Positions 1-6,435 of a DNA stretch of 8,984 nucleotides are shown here, one piece after another. The DNA comes from Clostridia bacterium. GTDB lineage: Bacteria > Bacillota > Peptococcia > DRI-13 > DTU073. The notes beneath the pieces were generated by a model. It had not been told where the DNA came from, did no database searches, and was given only the letters and a program-made list of their open reading frames with translations. The stretch lies in contig JAQVYD010000053.1 in NCBI GenBank assembly GCA_028709105.1, positions 1 to 8,984 of the forward strand. The letters run 5' to 3'. Numbering within the stretch: the first letter of the stretch is position 1; every line of letters begins with the position of its first letter. Position numbers and translations under genes: made by a program.

Positions 1-962
1 CGAATCACTTCTGCCTTGCTTTTTTCTAAAGCCGTCCAAGTCTCCGGTAAGGTTAAATCTTGTACACACATCTGACCGCCAAGATTGCCCTCTTCCTTAA
101 TTTTCACTGTTATCTCTAGTGTCCCCTTTTTTATTTCCGGAACAACCTTACTCCTCGCCCTGGTTATTTCGAGAGAAGCTGTTCCTTTCCCCCCAGGACA
201 GGGGGTAATGACAATCCCGCTTTTTACCTCACCTAAGACCCAAAGCAGACCTCGTGTTTCCGTCTTATCTAAGGAGCCCACCATTTGATCTTTTTTAAAA
301 ACGGCTGTCCCCATCAAACGGGCTATTTTTTCCTCTCCCTCACCTTCCACTTCCAGCAAGGAGGCTATCGGCGCTGTAGTCTTACTCATCAGACAGGTCA
401 TAAAATCGTGTAAATCAACAGCACTGGCTTCAGAAGTAGCTGCACGCGCCTCAATAAGCTGAGCAATATTTAGAGCCGGCACCTGTTCTAATTCCGCGTT
501 TGTTTCTAGAGCCTCATCTGCTTTCCCTCGGGCGACAATAACCCAAGTGTTCAAACGCGGCTCCGGATCACGAAAAAAAAGATCAAGATATTTTCCTACT
601 CCCGCTTCCGCCGCTTCCTGACCTATAATCAGGATTTGATTATGGGAGAAATAAAGCCGACGATTGACAACATGCGTAAATTCTCTTATTGTATCAAAAA
701 CTGCCTCCCCGCTATTCATTACATTCAGATAAGGTTTCCCCTTACCTCCGCCGCCATTACCGCCTCCACTAGGTCCCTTAATTTCTCCAGGCTTAACAAT
801 CTGCACGGTAATCTGAACCTGAGTAGGGTCTTCCTTACCTTTATCAATACCTGTCCCTAACACAATCCCTAAACTATCCAATTCGCGGCGATCCCAACAA
901 CCTGTCACAACAATTATGCTGAACAGCAAAAACAACAAAAAGCAAGTTTGCCTAGTTTTCAT
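1..962 (-). CDS. Ger(x)C family spore germination lipoprotein, C-terminally incomplete
   Basis: This is the lipoprotein (C) subunit of a GerA-type germinant receptor, which sits on the outer face of the spore inner membrane and works with the A and B subunits to sense germinants. The ATG at 962 follows AGGGAGG with a 6-base spacer. The frame stays open to the left edge, giving 320 codons; the usual family length is about 370-400, so the C-terminus is missing. Residues 1-20 are a short basic start (MKTRQ) and a hydrophobic signal stretch, followed by the lipobox VTGC with Cys22. The next residues, WDRRELDSLG, are the hallmark of Ger(x)C proteins. A glycine-rich run (about residues 63-76) interrupts the usual domain after QITVQIVKPGE. 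Later segments such as NRRLYFSHNQILIIG and YLDLFFRDPEPRLNTWV also fit the family. It lies 132 bases downstream of the GerA-family gene and is probably cotranscribed. The family assignment is firm; the germinant is unknown. Confidence 0.95.
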   Translation of the reverse strand, partial: MKTRQTCFLLFLLFSIIVVTGCWDRRELDSLGIVLGTGIDKGKEDPTQVQITVQIVKPGEIKGPSGGGNGGGGKGKPYLNVMNSGEAVFDTIREFTHVVNRRLYFSHNQILIIGQEAAEAGVGKYLDLFFRDPEPRLNTWVIVARGKADEALETNAELEQVPALNIAQLIEARAATSEASAVDLHDFMTCLMSKTTAPIASLLEVEGEGEEKIARLMGTAVFKKDQMVGSLDKTETRGLLWVLGEVKSGIVITPCPGGKGTASLEITRARSKVVPEIKKGTLEITVKIKEEGNLGGQMCVQDLTLPETWTALEKSKAEVI

Positions 963-987
963 CACTTCCCTCCCTCTTAGCAAATCC

Positions 988-1079
988 GGGGACGGTTCTT
1001 GGCTCGCTGGAGAAGCATCCTCAACGCACACGCCGGGCAAGTCAGGAACCGTCCCGCAGGCTCGCCCAAGAACCGCCCT
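988..1079. repeat. REP-like inverted repeat cluster between the two ger genes
   Basis: The spacer between the two germination genes carries three related units. GGGGACGGTTCTTGG (988-1002) faces CCAAGAACCGCCC (1066-1078), with ten perfect pairs CGGTTCTTGG. Between them lies AGGAACCGTCCC (1044-1055), another copy in the second orientation. A further GGGGACGGTTCTTG copy lies at 2873-2886, so this is a dispersed motif. On either strand the outer arms could fold into a hairpin with a large loop. The composition is more GC-rich than the flanking genes. Similarity to REP-type palindromes of anaerobic Firmicutes is recalled, not tested. Confidence 0.6.
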
Positions 1080-1094
1080 AAACTCACTCCGGTC

Positions 1095-2726
1095 TTAGTT
1101 CTGCCTGTTCCCCTCCTTTTGCGGTGGTCGAGGTAATAAGCCAAACTTTTGACGCTGACGATTAACCGAACTAATCGCTTCCGGTCGTGTCCCCATCGCC
1201 CAGAGAGGAGCCCTAATCACAGTATCCTTCAAGCCACTAAGATTTAAAGGCGTAAATGGTGCAAGATAAGGTGTCCCGAAAGACCTTAAGGTAATTAAAT
1301 GAATTAAGAGCCCCAGTAAAAAAATGACAATCCCAAAACCTCCTAGAAACCCTGCCACAAGGATCAACAAAGTCCGCGAAAGCAGAGCCACATCAGCCTG
1401 TGAAATCACTACAAAGGAAGTTATTGCTGTCAAAGCGATCACAATAACTACCGGGGCCCCAATCAATCCCGCCGAAACAGCTGCCTCTCCAATAACCAGT
1501 GCCCCCACAATACTAATGGCCGAACCGATCGGTCGTGGCAACCGTACTCCTGCCTCCCGAATTATTTCAAAAAAAAGTCCCATAATCAAAATTTCCACGA
1601 CAACAGGGAAAGGGGGCCTTTCCCTAGCTGCGGCTATGGTAAGCAGTAAAGACGTAGGGATTAACTCTTGATGAAATGTTGTTAAGGCTACATAAATACC
1701 TGGAGCCAGTATCGTTACGAAAAAAGAAAAAAACCTAAGGAATCTCACAAAACTAACATAATAAGGACGGGAATAATAATCTTCTGCTGTTTGGAAACTT
1801 TCCACAAAAAGCATCGGTACAGTGAGAACCATCGGTGTCCCATCAACTAAAATGGCTACTCGTCCTTCCAACAATTTAGCCGCCACGACGTCAGGCTTTT
1901 CACTATTTGCCACCGTCGCAAAGGGAGAAAGAGGAGCATCTTCGATAAATTGCTCAATATACCCAGATTCTAAAATCGCATCTGTTTTAATTCCTTGCAG
2001 GCGGCTCTTTACTTCTTCCACTAGTCCGGGACTAACTACCCCTTTTAGATAAGCAAGACAAACGTCTGTCCTCGTCTTTTCTCCTAACTGCATCTTTTCG
2101 ATCACGAAATCAGGATGGCGAATTTTACGCCGCAATAAAGAAGTGTTGATATTCAAGGTTTCTGTAAAGCCTTCCCGAGGACCCCTCACTACGGCTTCAG
2201 TTTTCGGCTCTGTTACCCCACGGGATTGCCAACCTTTAGTATTAATAGTCAAGGCTTCCGCAAAACCATCTATTAAAAAAATAGTGTCTCCATATAAACA
2301 GTTATTTAATAAATCATCAACTGAAACTATTTTTTTGACCTCACCCACAGAAACCATTTTCTCCTTAAAAAAGTCGAGACTCTTCTGTCGTCTCAACTGC
2401 TGAGGACTAAACAAATGAAGATCATACATCAATGGTCTGATAATACTTTCATTAACAGTTTTTTTATCAATCAGACCATCAAAAAAAAGAAGCGCAGCCC
2501 TAACTTTTTCTCCTTCCCCAAAACTAAATTCACGGATAACCAAATCACTGTTCTGCCCTAAAATGTTTCTGAAAAGGATTAGATTGTCCTGAAGATGGCG
2601 AGAAAGTTGGGCTTGCTCCCTTGGCAACTGATCCTGGTCCTTTATCCCTGCACTTTGTTTCAGGATTTGTCTCAACCGTAATCTTTTAATTATTTTTCTG
2701 AACATACCTTTTCCCTGCTCCAACAT
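1095..2726 (-). CDS. GerA-family (GerABKA) spore germination receptor subunit A
   Basis: This is the large membrane subunit of a nutrient germinant receptor in the spore inner membrane; GerA-type receptors have been shown to act as nutrient-gated ion channels. The 543 residues match the family's usual 480-550. Residues 1-320 form a soluble, basic N-terminal region with family-typical stretches such as GDTIFLIDG (146-154), REGFTETLNINTSLLRRKI (184-202) and EGRVAILVDGTP (287-298). From about residue 322 a multi-span membrane domain follows. It includes PGIYVALTTFHQELIPTSLL (342-361), the PPFP turn (371-374), FFEIIREAGVRLPRPIG (385-401) and several hydrophobic helices up to about 480, ending in a polar tail. 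The ATG at 2726 has GAGG seven bases upstream. ATG 2705 (MFRKIIKRL) is an alternative preceded by AGGG at a seven-base spacing, and it fits the candidate sigma-G promoter better. The Ger(x)C gene follows in the same direction; no GerB permease gene is visible. Confidence 0.96.
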   Translation of the reverse strand: MLEQGKGMFRKIIKRLRLRQILKQSAGIKDQDQLPREQAQLSRHLQDNLILFRNILGQNSDLVIREFSFGEGEKVRAALLFFDGLIDKKTVNESIIRPLMYDLHLFSPQQLRRQKSLDFFKEKMVSVGEVKKIVSVDDLLNNCLYGDTIFLIDGFAEALTINTKGWQSRGVTEPKTEAVVRGPREGFTETLNINTSLLRRKIRHPDFVIEKMQLGEKTRTDVCLAYLKGVVSPGLVEEVKSRLQGIKTDAILESGYIEQFIEDAPLSPFATVANSEKPDVVAAKLLEGRVAILVDGTPMVLTVPMLFVESFQTAEDYYSRPYYVSFVRFLRFFSFFVTILAPGIYVALTTFHQELIPTSLLLTIAAARERPPFPVVVEILIMGLFFEIIREAGVRLPRPIGSAISIVGALVIGEAAVSAGLIGAPVVIVIALTAITSFVVISQADVALLSRTLLILVAGFLGGFGIVIFLLGLLIHLITLRSFGTPYLAPFTPLNLSGLKDTVIRAPLWAMGTRPEAISSVNRQRQKFGLLPRPPQKEGNRQN

Positions 2727-2737
2727 TTTCTATCCTC

Positions 2738-2767
2738 TATTATGCTAAAAAACAGGTAAAAATATGT
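2738..2767 (-). promoter_or_regulatory. Candidate sigma-G (forespore) promoter for the ger genes
   Basis: On the minus strand ACATA (2767-2763) is followed by exactly 18 bases and then CATAATA (2744-2738). The B. subtilis sigma-G consensus, as I recall it, is GHATR-N18-CATWHTA, so only the first -35 base differs. Forespore expression is what GerA-type receptor operons normally show. One problem is that transcription would start near 2731, downstream of the GAGG in front of ATG 2726. That would favour translation from ATG 2705 instead. The region is AT-rich, so a chance match is possible. Confidence 0.4.
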
Positions 2768-2768
2768 A

Positions 2769-2839
2769 TAAAAAAAGAGGCTGTACCGTTTAACTTCCTC
2801 GAGGTTCGAAATTCGAAATTCCTCCGTACTGTTTTAGCC
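2769..2839 (-). terminator. Candidate terminator or palindromic hairpin downstream of hepT
   Basis: Read on the minus strand, a bulged long stem pairs the AGCC/GTAC arm (plus 2826-2839) with GGCTGTAC (plus 2779-2786). Inside it, GAGG (2801-2804) pairs with CCTC (2821-2824) around two TTCGAA copies (2805-2810 and 2812-2817). The structure ends directly at a run of seven T on the minus strand (plus A-run 2770-2776). This could terminate mntA-hepT transcription before the ger genes. The stem is imperfect and the distance from hepT is about 175 bases, so an intergenic repeat element is an equal possibility. Confidence 0.4.
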
Positions 2840-2872
2840 AGGATACTGCCGGAGGGTGCCTTATCCAAGTTT

Positions 2873-2886
2873 GGGGACGGTTCTTG
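2873..2886. repeat. Dispersed GGGGACGGTTCTTG motif
   Basis: GGGGACGGTTCTTG is identical over 14 bases to the copy at 988-1001 in the ger spacer, 1.9 kb away, and in the same orientation. It lies in the gene-free stretch between hepT and the GerA-family gene. No partner arm is obvious nearby, so it may be one half of a decayed palindrome. Confidence 0.6.
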
Positions 2887-2918
2887 CTCTTGCCTTGCCA
2901 AAAGACAATACATAATCA

Positions 2919-2998
2919 TTGGGGACATATCTGTAAATAAAACAAAGTATTTACCTAAAGGACTCCATTAAAGCCATTGTTCAGAAGAATGTCCCTAA
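2919..2998. repeat. 80-bp palindromic-end element (TTGGGGACAT ... ATGTCCCTAA)
   Basis: TTGGGGACAT (2919-2928) is matched by ATGTCCCTAA (2989-2998), an inverted repeat with nine of ten positions paired. Inside lies a perfect seven-base stem, GTAAATA (2933-2939) against TATTTAC (2948-2954), with an 8-base loop. The size and architecture suggest a small non-autonomous repeat of the REP or MITE type. It lies 15 bases downstream of the hepT stop codon. No transposase is present in the window. Confidence 0.5.
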
Positions 2999-3013
2999 CA
3001 TAGCGCACTAGAA

Positions 3014-3427
3014 CTATTCCAGTAATTTATAAACACATTGGGCAAATTCTTGAAAGTCCTGCAACTTATTTAAAGTAGCATAAACGATTTGCTGATCAAT
3101 TTTCAAATAATCATGTACGAGAATATTACGAAACCCAGCTATCTTTTGCATATTCTCCGCTAAATCAGGCGATATAATCCCTTCTTCCCTAAGTACAACA
3201 AAACTTTCTGCATAAGTCAAAGGAGACATGAATCCATAATCAGCAATAAGATGATTCGCTAAATCAATACAGGCCTGAGCCGCAAGCTGAAGATTACGTT
3301 CAGCTCTATCCCTTAACCCCTCATCCTGACTATATTCTGCCCAAGAATAAGTAGCTATCTCCTTTAATTTCCGCACAGTCTGTTCCAATTTCATTAAACG
3401 CTGTTCAATTCTTTCCCTATCAACCAC
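3014..3427 (-). CDS. hepT: HepT-like RNase toxin (DUF86 family)
   Basis: This is the toxin half of an MNT-HepT toxin-antitoxin pair. HepT proteins are HEPN-domain ribonucleases whose active site is RX4HXY. Here that motif is complete as RNILVHDY, with Arg100, His105 and Tyr107 of a 137-residue protein. Other family landmarks are the MVDRERIEQRL start, the helix QLAAQACIDLANHLIAD, and SPLTYAESFVVLREEGIIS. I chose GTG 3427 because AGGAGG (3437-3442) lies nine bases upstream and the product begins like known HepTs. TTG 3430 is the alternative. The longer frame back to 3508 would add a hydrophobic tail read through mntA and is unlikely. The gene overlaps the 3' end of mntA by eight bases, so the two are translationally coupled, antitoxin first. 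Family assignment is firm; in vivo toxicity is inferred. Confidence 0.93.
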   Translation of the reverse strand: MVDRERIEQRLMKLEQTVRKLKEIATYSWAEYSQDEGLRDRAERNLQLAAQACIDLANHLIADYGFMSPLTYAESFVVLREEGIISPDLAENMQKIAGFRNILVHDYLKIDQQIVYATLNKLQDFQEFAQCVYKLLE

Positions 3428-3869
3428 CAAAACTCCCCTCCTTGATCCGCTTAGCCAAAGCTGCAGAAAAAAGCTTCTGTACAGGCTGATAATCACAATA
3501 TCGATCAAAAACTCGCGCCTTAAACCTAACCAACTGCTTTTCGATTCCCTTTTTTAAATACAGTAACTGTCCCTCCTGCAGCACACGATAAGCCAAACCT
3601 GCGGGAGCTTCGTTTAAAATAAGCACATCGATATTATCTGTCCCGATCATCATCGCTATCTCTGCCATTAAGCTTAATCTTTTATCTAAAGATGTTTCCC
3701 TGTCCACAACAGACAATAAAATAGCCAAATCTACATCACTTGTCGGTTTTGGGCATCCGGCAGCATAGGAACCGAAAAGATAGAAAGCACTTATTTCCTC
3801 TCTTTTGGCAAATTCCGCGACAACATTTGCCAACCGTTTCTTTAATTCTTTTTCTGTTAAGATCATCAT
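3420..3869 (-). CDS. mntA: MntA-like minimal nucleotidyltransferase antitoxin
   Basis: This is a small MNT-fold nucleotidyltransferase, the antitoxin partner of HepT. Characterised MntA proteins transfer AMP groups from ATP to the HepT active-site tyrosine and so silence the RNase. The signature GSX10DXD is intact: FGSYAAG begins at Phe32 with Gly33-Ser34, followed by SDVDLAILL with Asp45 and Asp47. A third acidic residue, Asp81, lies in NIDVLILN (149-residue numbering). I start at ATG 3869 because AGGTGAT (3874-3880) sits just upstream at correct spacing. A GTG at 3878 is in frame but lies inside that ribosome binding site; ATG 3866 is also possible. The gene has its own -10 box after the hppA terminator and overlaps hepT by eight bases. 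The C-terminal tail (VQKLFSAALAKRIKEGSFGG) is normal for the family. A stand-alone role in defence or plasmid-like maintenance is inference only. Confidence 0.93.
   Translation of the reverse strand: MMILTEKELKKRLANVVAEFAKREEISAFYLFGSYAAGCPKPTSDVDLAILLSVVDRETSLDKRLSLMAEIAMMIGTDNIDVLILNEAPAGLAYRVLQEGQLLYLKKGIEKQLVRFKARVFDRYCDYQPVQKLFSAALAKRIKEGSFGG
3437..3442 (-). promoter_or_regulatory. Ribosome binding site that sets the hepT start
   Basis: AGGAGG on the minus strand lies within the last codons of mntA. It is nine bases before GTG 3427 and six before TTG 3430. It supports an internal hepT start rather than the longer reading frame beginning at 3508. Confidence 0.75.
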
Positions 3870-3898
3870 TAATATCACCTACAAAAACTTTTGCTTTA

Positions 3899-3904
3899 AT
3901 TATA
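3899..3904 (-). promoter_or_regulatory. Candidate -10 box for mntA-hepT
   Basis: TATAAT on the minus strand (3904-3899) lies about 30 bases before ATG 3869, which leaves a leader of about 23 bases holding the ribosome binding site. The -35 region is weak (TTTATC at a 17-base spacing) and overlaps the T-run of the hppA terminator. The position fits independent transcription of the toxin-antitoxin pair. Confidence 0.5.
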
Positions 3905-3924
3905 CCTTATTTCGGCTAAAAGAT

Positions 3925-3962
3925 AAAAAAGAACTGCCCATAATCTAGTTATGAGACAGTTC
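3925..3962 (-). terminator. Rho-independent terminator of hppA
   Basis: On the minus strand GAACTG (3962-3957) pairs with CAGTTC (3936-3931). The stem continues through CATAA/TTATG with one wobble pair and one bulged T, closing on a short CTAGA-like loop. Six T follow immediately (plus A-run 3925-3930). It begins 31 bases after the hppA stop codon and separates hppA from mntA. Confidence 0.88.
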
Positions 3963-3993
3963 CAGCAAACACTAAAAAATTAATTATTCGTGG

Positions 3994-6000
3994 TTACATA
4001 AAGAGAGGTACAAAAACCAGAGAAACGATAGTCATTAACTTAATTAAAATATTAATTGACGGTCCCGAAGTATCCTTAAAGGGGTCACCCACTGTATCGC
4101 CGGTCACAGCAGCAGCGTGAGCAGCAGACCCTTTACCCCCATATTCGCCGCCCTCAATATATTTCTTGGCATTATCCCAAGCGCCACCCGCATTAGCCAT
4201 CATAATCGCCAAAAGGAAACCGGCAACCAGTGCACCTGCGAGCAGGCCCCCTAAACCCTCTTTACCCAAACCAGGAGTAATCCCTACCACAATCGGCACC
4301 ACAATAGCCAAAAGACCAGGGATAATCATTTCTTTAATTGCGGCATCAGTACTGATACTAACACACTTCGCATATTCAGGCTTAGCTGTTCCTTCCATCA
4401 AACCATCAATTTCTTTAAACTGTCTTCTGACCTCATCAATCATCTGACTAGCCGCCCTGCCTACTGCACCCATGGTTAAAGCAGAGAAGAGGAAAGGCAA
4501 AGCACCACCCAGGAAAAGTCCAGCCACAACAGCAGGATTCAAGATGTTAAGAGTTTCCAACCCAGCAGCCTGCGTATAAGCACTAAAAAGAGCTAACGCG
4601 GTCAAAGCCGCAGAACCAATAGCAAAACCTTTACCAATAGCCGCAGTCGTATTACCTACTGAGTCTAAACCATCGGTAATTTTTCTAACTTTAGGATCAA
4701 GTTGCGCCATTTCGGCAATACCACCGGCATTATCAGCGATAGGACCATAAGCATCTACCGCTACCACCATCCCGGTAGTAGAAAGCATGCCTACTGCAGC
4801 CAAAGCAATACCATACAAACCAGCAAATTTATAAGAGATAATAATTGCTAAAACAATTACCAATACAGGTAAAACTGTACTACGCATCCCTACACCCAGA
4901 CCTGAGATAATATTGGTAGCAGCCCCCGTCTGTGACGCCTTCGCTATACCTTTAACAGGGCTATAAGCATCCGAAGTATAATACTCAGTGATTTTCCCAA
5001 TCACAAACCCGGCCAGTAAACCAGCTACCGTAGCCACAAAAACATTAAAGCCTATCTCGGGCAACAACCTTGTCGCCAAGAAATAAGTAGCCACCAGAGA
5101 AAGCACCATGGCCACGGTCTCTCCGGCATTTAAAGCCTTAGAGGCATTGGTCCCTTCTCCCGTTCGCACAAAAAAAGTACCAATAATCGAAGCAAGGATC
5201 CCTGCTGCTGCAATTAACATCGGTAAAATAATGCCATTCCTGCCTAAACCTAAAGCAACAGCTAAAGCTACCCCCGCAATAATCGAACCTACATAAGATT
5301 CAAAAAGATCCGCACCCATTCCCGCTACGTCGCCCACATTATCCCCTACATTATCAGCAATAACCGCAGGATTACGAGGGTCATCTTCAGGGATACCGGC
5401 CTCAACCTTACCTACGAGGTCAGCACCCACATCAGCAGCCTTCGTATAAATACCGCCACCCACACGTCCAAAAAGAGCAATCGAACTTGCACCTAAGGCA
5501 AAACCGTTAATTGTATTCGGGTCTGTAAATAAGAACGTTACAATCCCTAAGCCAATCAGTCCTAAACCAACCACAGACATCCCCATGACTGCGCCGCCGG
5601 AAAAAGCTACACCCAATGCCTTGTTGGCACTCTCCTGAGCGGCATTAGCCGTTCTGACATTAGCTCTTGTCGCTACATTCATCCCAATATAACCGGCCGA
5701 CACAGAGCAAAGAGCACCGATAATAAAAGCGACAGCGGTCTGAGGCTGTAAACTATCCGCGCCTTCCGTAAAATAGCCGGCGAGAAAAATAAAAGCAGCT
5801 ACCGATACCACAAAAATCACTAAGGCTCTATATTCCCGAAATAAAAAAGCCATCGCCCCTTCGTGAATCGCCTCAGAAATTTCCTGCATCTTCTGATTAC
5901 CCGGATCAACTTTATAAATACGTTGAGTCAAATAATAAGCAAACAAAAGAGCGACCACCCCAGCAAGAGGTGCCCAAATAATAAAAGAACCGTTATTCAT
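3994..6000 (-). CDS. hppA: K+-dependent membrane-bound ion-pumping pyrophosphatase
   Basis: This integral membrane enzyme couples hydrolysis of pyrophosphate to export of Na+ and/or H+. The 668 residues fit the family's roughly 660-730 and about 16 helices. The catalytic core is intact: DVGADLVGKVE (190-200), DDPRNPAVIADNVGDNVGD (206-224) and, near the C-terminus, DTVGDPFKDTSGPS (635-648). GNTTAAIGKG carries Ala453 and Gly456 where K+-independent enzymes have Lys and Thr, so K+ dependence is expected. DLFESYVGS places a Glu (234) where Na+-transporting members have it, one turn before the plant H+-pump position; Na+ or dual Na+/H+ pumping is therefore my inference. ATG 6000 is chosen over TTG 6018 because GGAGG (6009-6013) lies eight bases before it, inside the longer version. 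secG ends 28 bases upstream, so both are likely on one mRNA, and a strong terminator follows. Confidence 0.97.
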   Translation of the reverse strand: MNNGSFIIWAPLAGVVALLFAYYLTQRIYKVDPGNQKMQEISEAIHEGAMAFLFREYRALVIFVVSVAAFIFLAGYFTEGADSLQPQTAVAFIIGALCSVSAGYIGMNVATRANVRTANAAQESANKALGVAFSGGAVMGMSVVGLGLIGLGIVTFLFTDPNTINGFALGASSIALFGRVGGGIYTKAADVGADLVGKVEAGIPEDDPRNPAVIADNVGDNVGDVAGMGADLFESYVGSIIAGVALAVALGLGRNGIILPMLIAAAGILASIIGTFFVRTGEGTNASKALNAGETVAMVLSLVATYFLATRLLPEIGFNVFVATVAGLLAGFVIGKITEYYTSDAYSPVKGIAKASQTGAATNIISGLGVGMRSTVLPVLVIVLAIIISYKFAGLYGIALAAVGMLSTTGMVVAVDAYGPIADNAGGIAEMAQLDPKVRKITDGLDSVGNTTAAIGKGFAIGSAALTALALFSAYTQAAGLETLNILNPAVVAGLFLGGALPFLFSALTMGAVGRAASQMIDEVRRQFKEIDGLMEGTAKPEYAKCVSISTDAAIKEMIIPGLLAIVVPIVVGITPGLGKEGLGGLLAGALVAGFLLAIMMANAGGAWDNAKKYIEGGEYGGKGSAAHAAAVTGDTVGDPFKDTSGPSINILIKLMTIVSLVFVPLFM

Positions 6001-6008
6001 TTCCTCTT

Positions 6009-6013
6009 CCTCC
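6009..6013 (-). promoter_or_regulatory. Ribosome binding site that sets the hppA start
   Basis: GGAGG on the minus strand lies eight bases before ATG 6000, within the purine run GGGGGAGGAAGAGGAA. The in-frame TTG at 6018 would translate this run as GEEEE, which is not family-like. Confidence 0.75.
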
Positions 6014-6028
6014 CCCAAAACTAAATCA

Positions 6029-6256
6029 TTAATGTACTATTGATAAAAGCAAGGTTAAAACCATAAAAGCAATTGCCGAAATCGTGGAAAGCTTAGCTAA
6101 AAAGTCATCTAGTCCCTTTTTTTTACCCCCGAATAAAGTTTCGGCACCTCCGGCAATCGAACCGGAAAGACCGGCACTTTTACCAGACTGCAACAATACT
6201 GTAGCAATAAGACCAAGGGATGCTAAAACTTGAAAAACAAGAATGACCGTCCTCAT
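6029..6256 (-). CDS. secG: Preprotein translocase subunit SecG
   Basis: SecG is the small accessory subunit of the SecYEG channel that assists SecA-driven protein export across the cytoplasmic membrane. The 75 residues match the family length. Two hydrophobic helices (about 3-23 and 56-74) flank a conserved glycine-rich cytoplasmic loop: LLQSGKSAGLSGSIAGGAE followed by TLFGGKKKGLDDFLAKL. ATG 6256 is chosen because AGGAGG (6266-6271) lies nine bases upstream; a TTG at 6280 is in frame but lies before this site. The gene follows eno, the usual place in Firmicutes, but here it has its own promoter behind the eno terminator. hppA follows after 28 bases in place of the rnr gene common in this position. 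Confidence 0.95.
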   Translation of the reverse strand: MRTVILVFQVLASLGLIATVLLQSGKSAGLSGSIAGGAETLFGGKKKGLDDFLAKLSTISAIAFMVLTLLLSIVH

Positions 6257-6326
6257 AGAAACCTCCCTCCTTAATATCAAAATAATTATTACTTAAATAA
6301 AACTGGTTACTCGATGTCATTTCTAA

Positions 6327-6335
6327 ATTATATCA
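6327..6335 (-). promoter_or_regulatory. Extended -10 promoter for secG-hppA
   Basis: The minus strand reads TGATATAAT (6335-6327), an extended -10 (TGn) joined to a perfect TATAAT. A -35 match is poor (GTGCAA at a 16-base spacing), which is common for extended -10 promoters. A start near 6320 gives a leader of about 64 bases to ATG 6256. It lies directly after the eno terminator, so secG-hppA can be expressed separately from glycolysis. Confidence 0.6.
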
Positions 6336-6357
6336 TAAAAACAAAAAATTGCACTAA

Positions 6358-6388
6358 CAAAAATACCAGGCAAAAGAAACAGCCTGAT
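6358..6388 (-). terminator. Rho-independent terminator of eno
   Basis: On the minus strand ATCAGGC (6388-6382) pairs with GCCTGGT (6371-6365) through seven pairs including one G-T wobble, with a ten-base loop. A short T-rich tail (ATTTTTG) follows. It lies about 48 bases beyond the eno stop codon. The stem is modest, so some readthrough into secG is possible. Confidence 0.7.
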
Positions 6389-6435
6389 ATTTTCCCTGAT
6401 TTTCGCCTAAAACTTCACTAGTCTAGAGAATTTAA

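Noticed and set aside
1324..1671. Plus-strand 115-codon reading frame
   Set aside because: It is antisense to the membrane domain of the GerA-family protein; low-complexity Thr/Ala/Ile composition is typical of a shadow frame.
2740..2928. Minus-strand 62-codon reading frame between hepT and the GerA-family gene
   Set aside because: It runs through the palindromic repeats and the hairpin, has no good ribosome binding site, and its product resembles no family.
3428..3508. Longer hepT beginning at 3508
   Set aside because: The extra 27 residues are read through mntA in another frame, precede the AGGAGG site and are absent from HepT family proteins.
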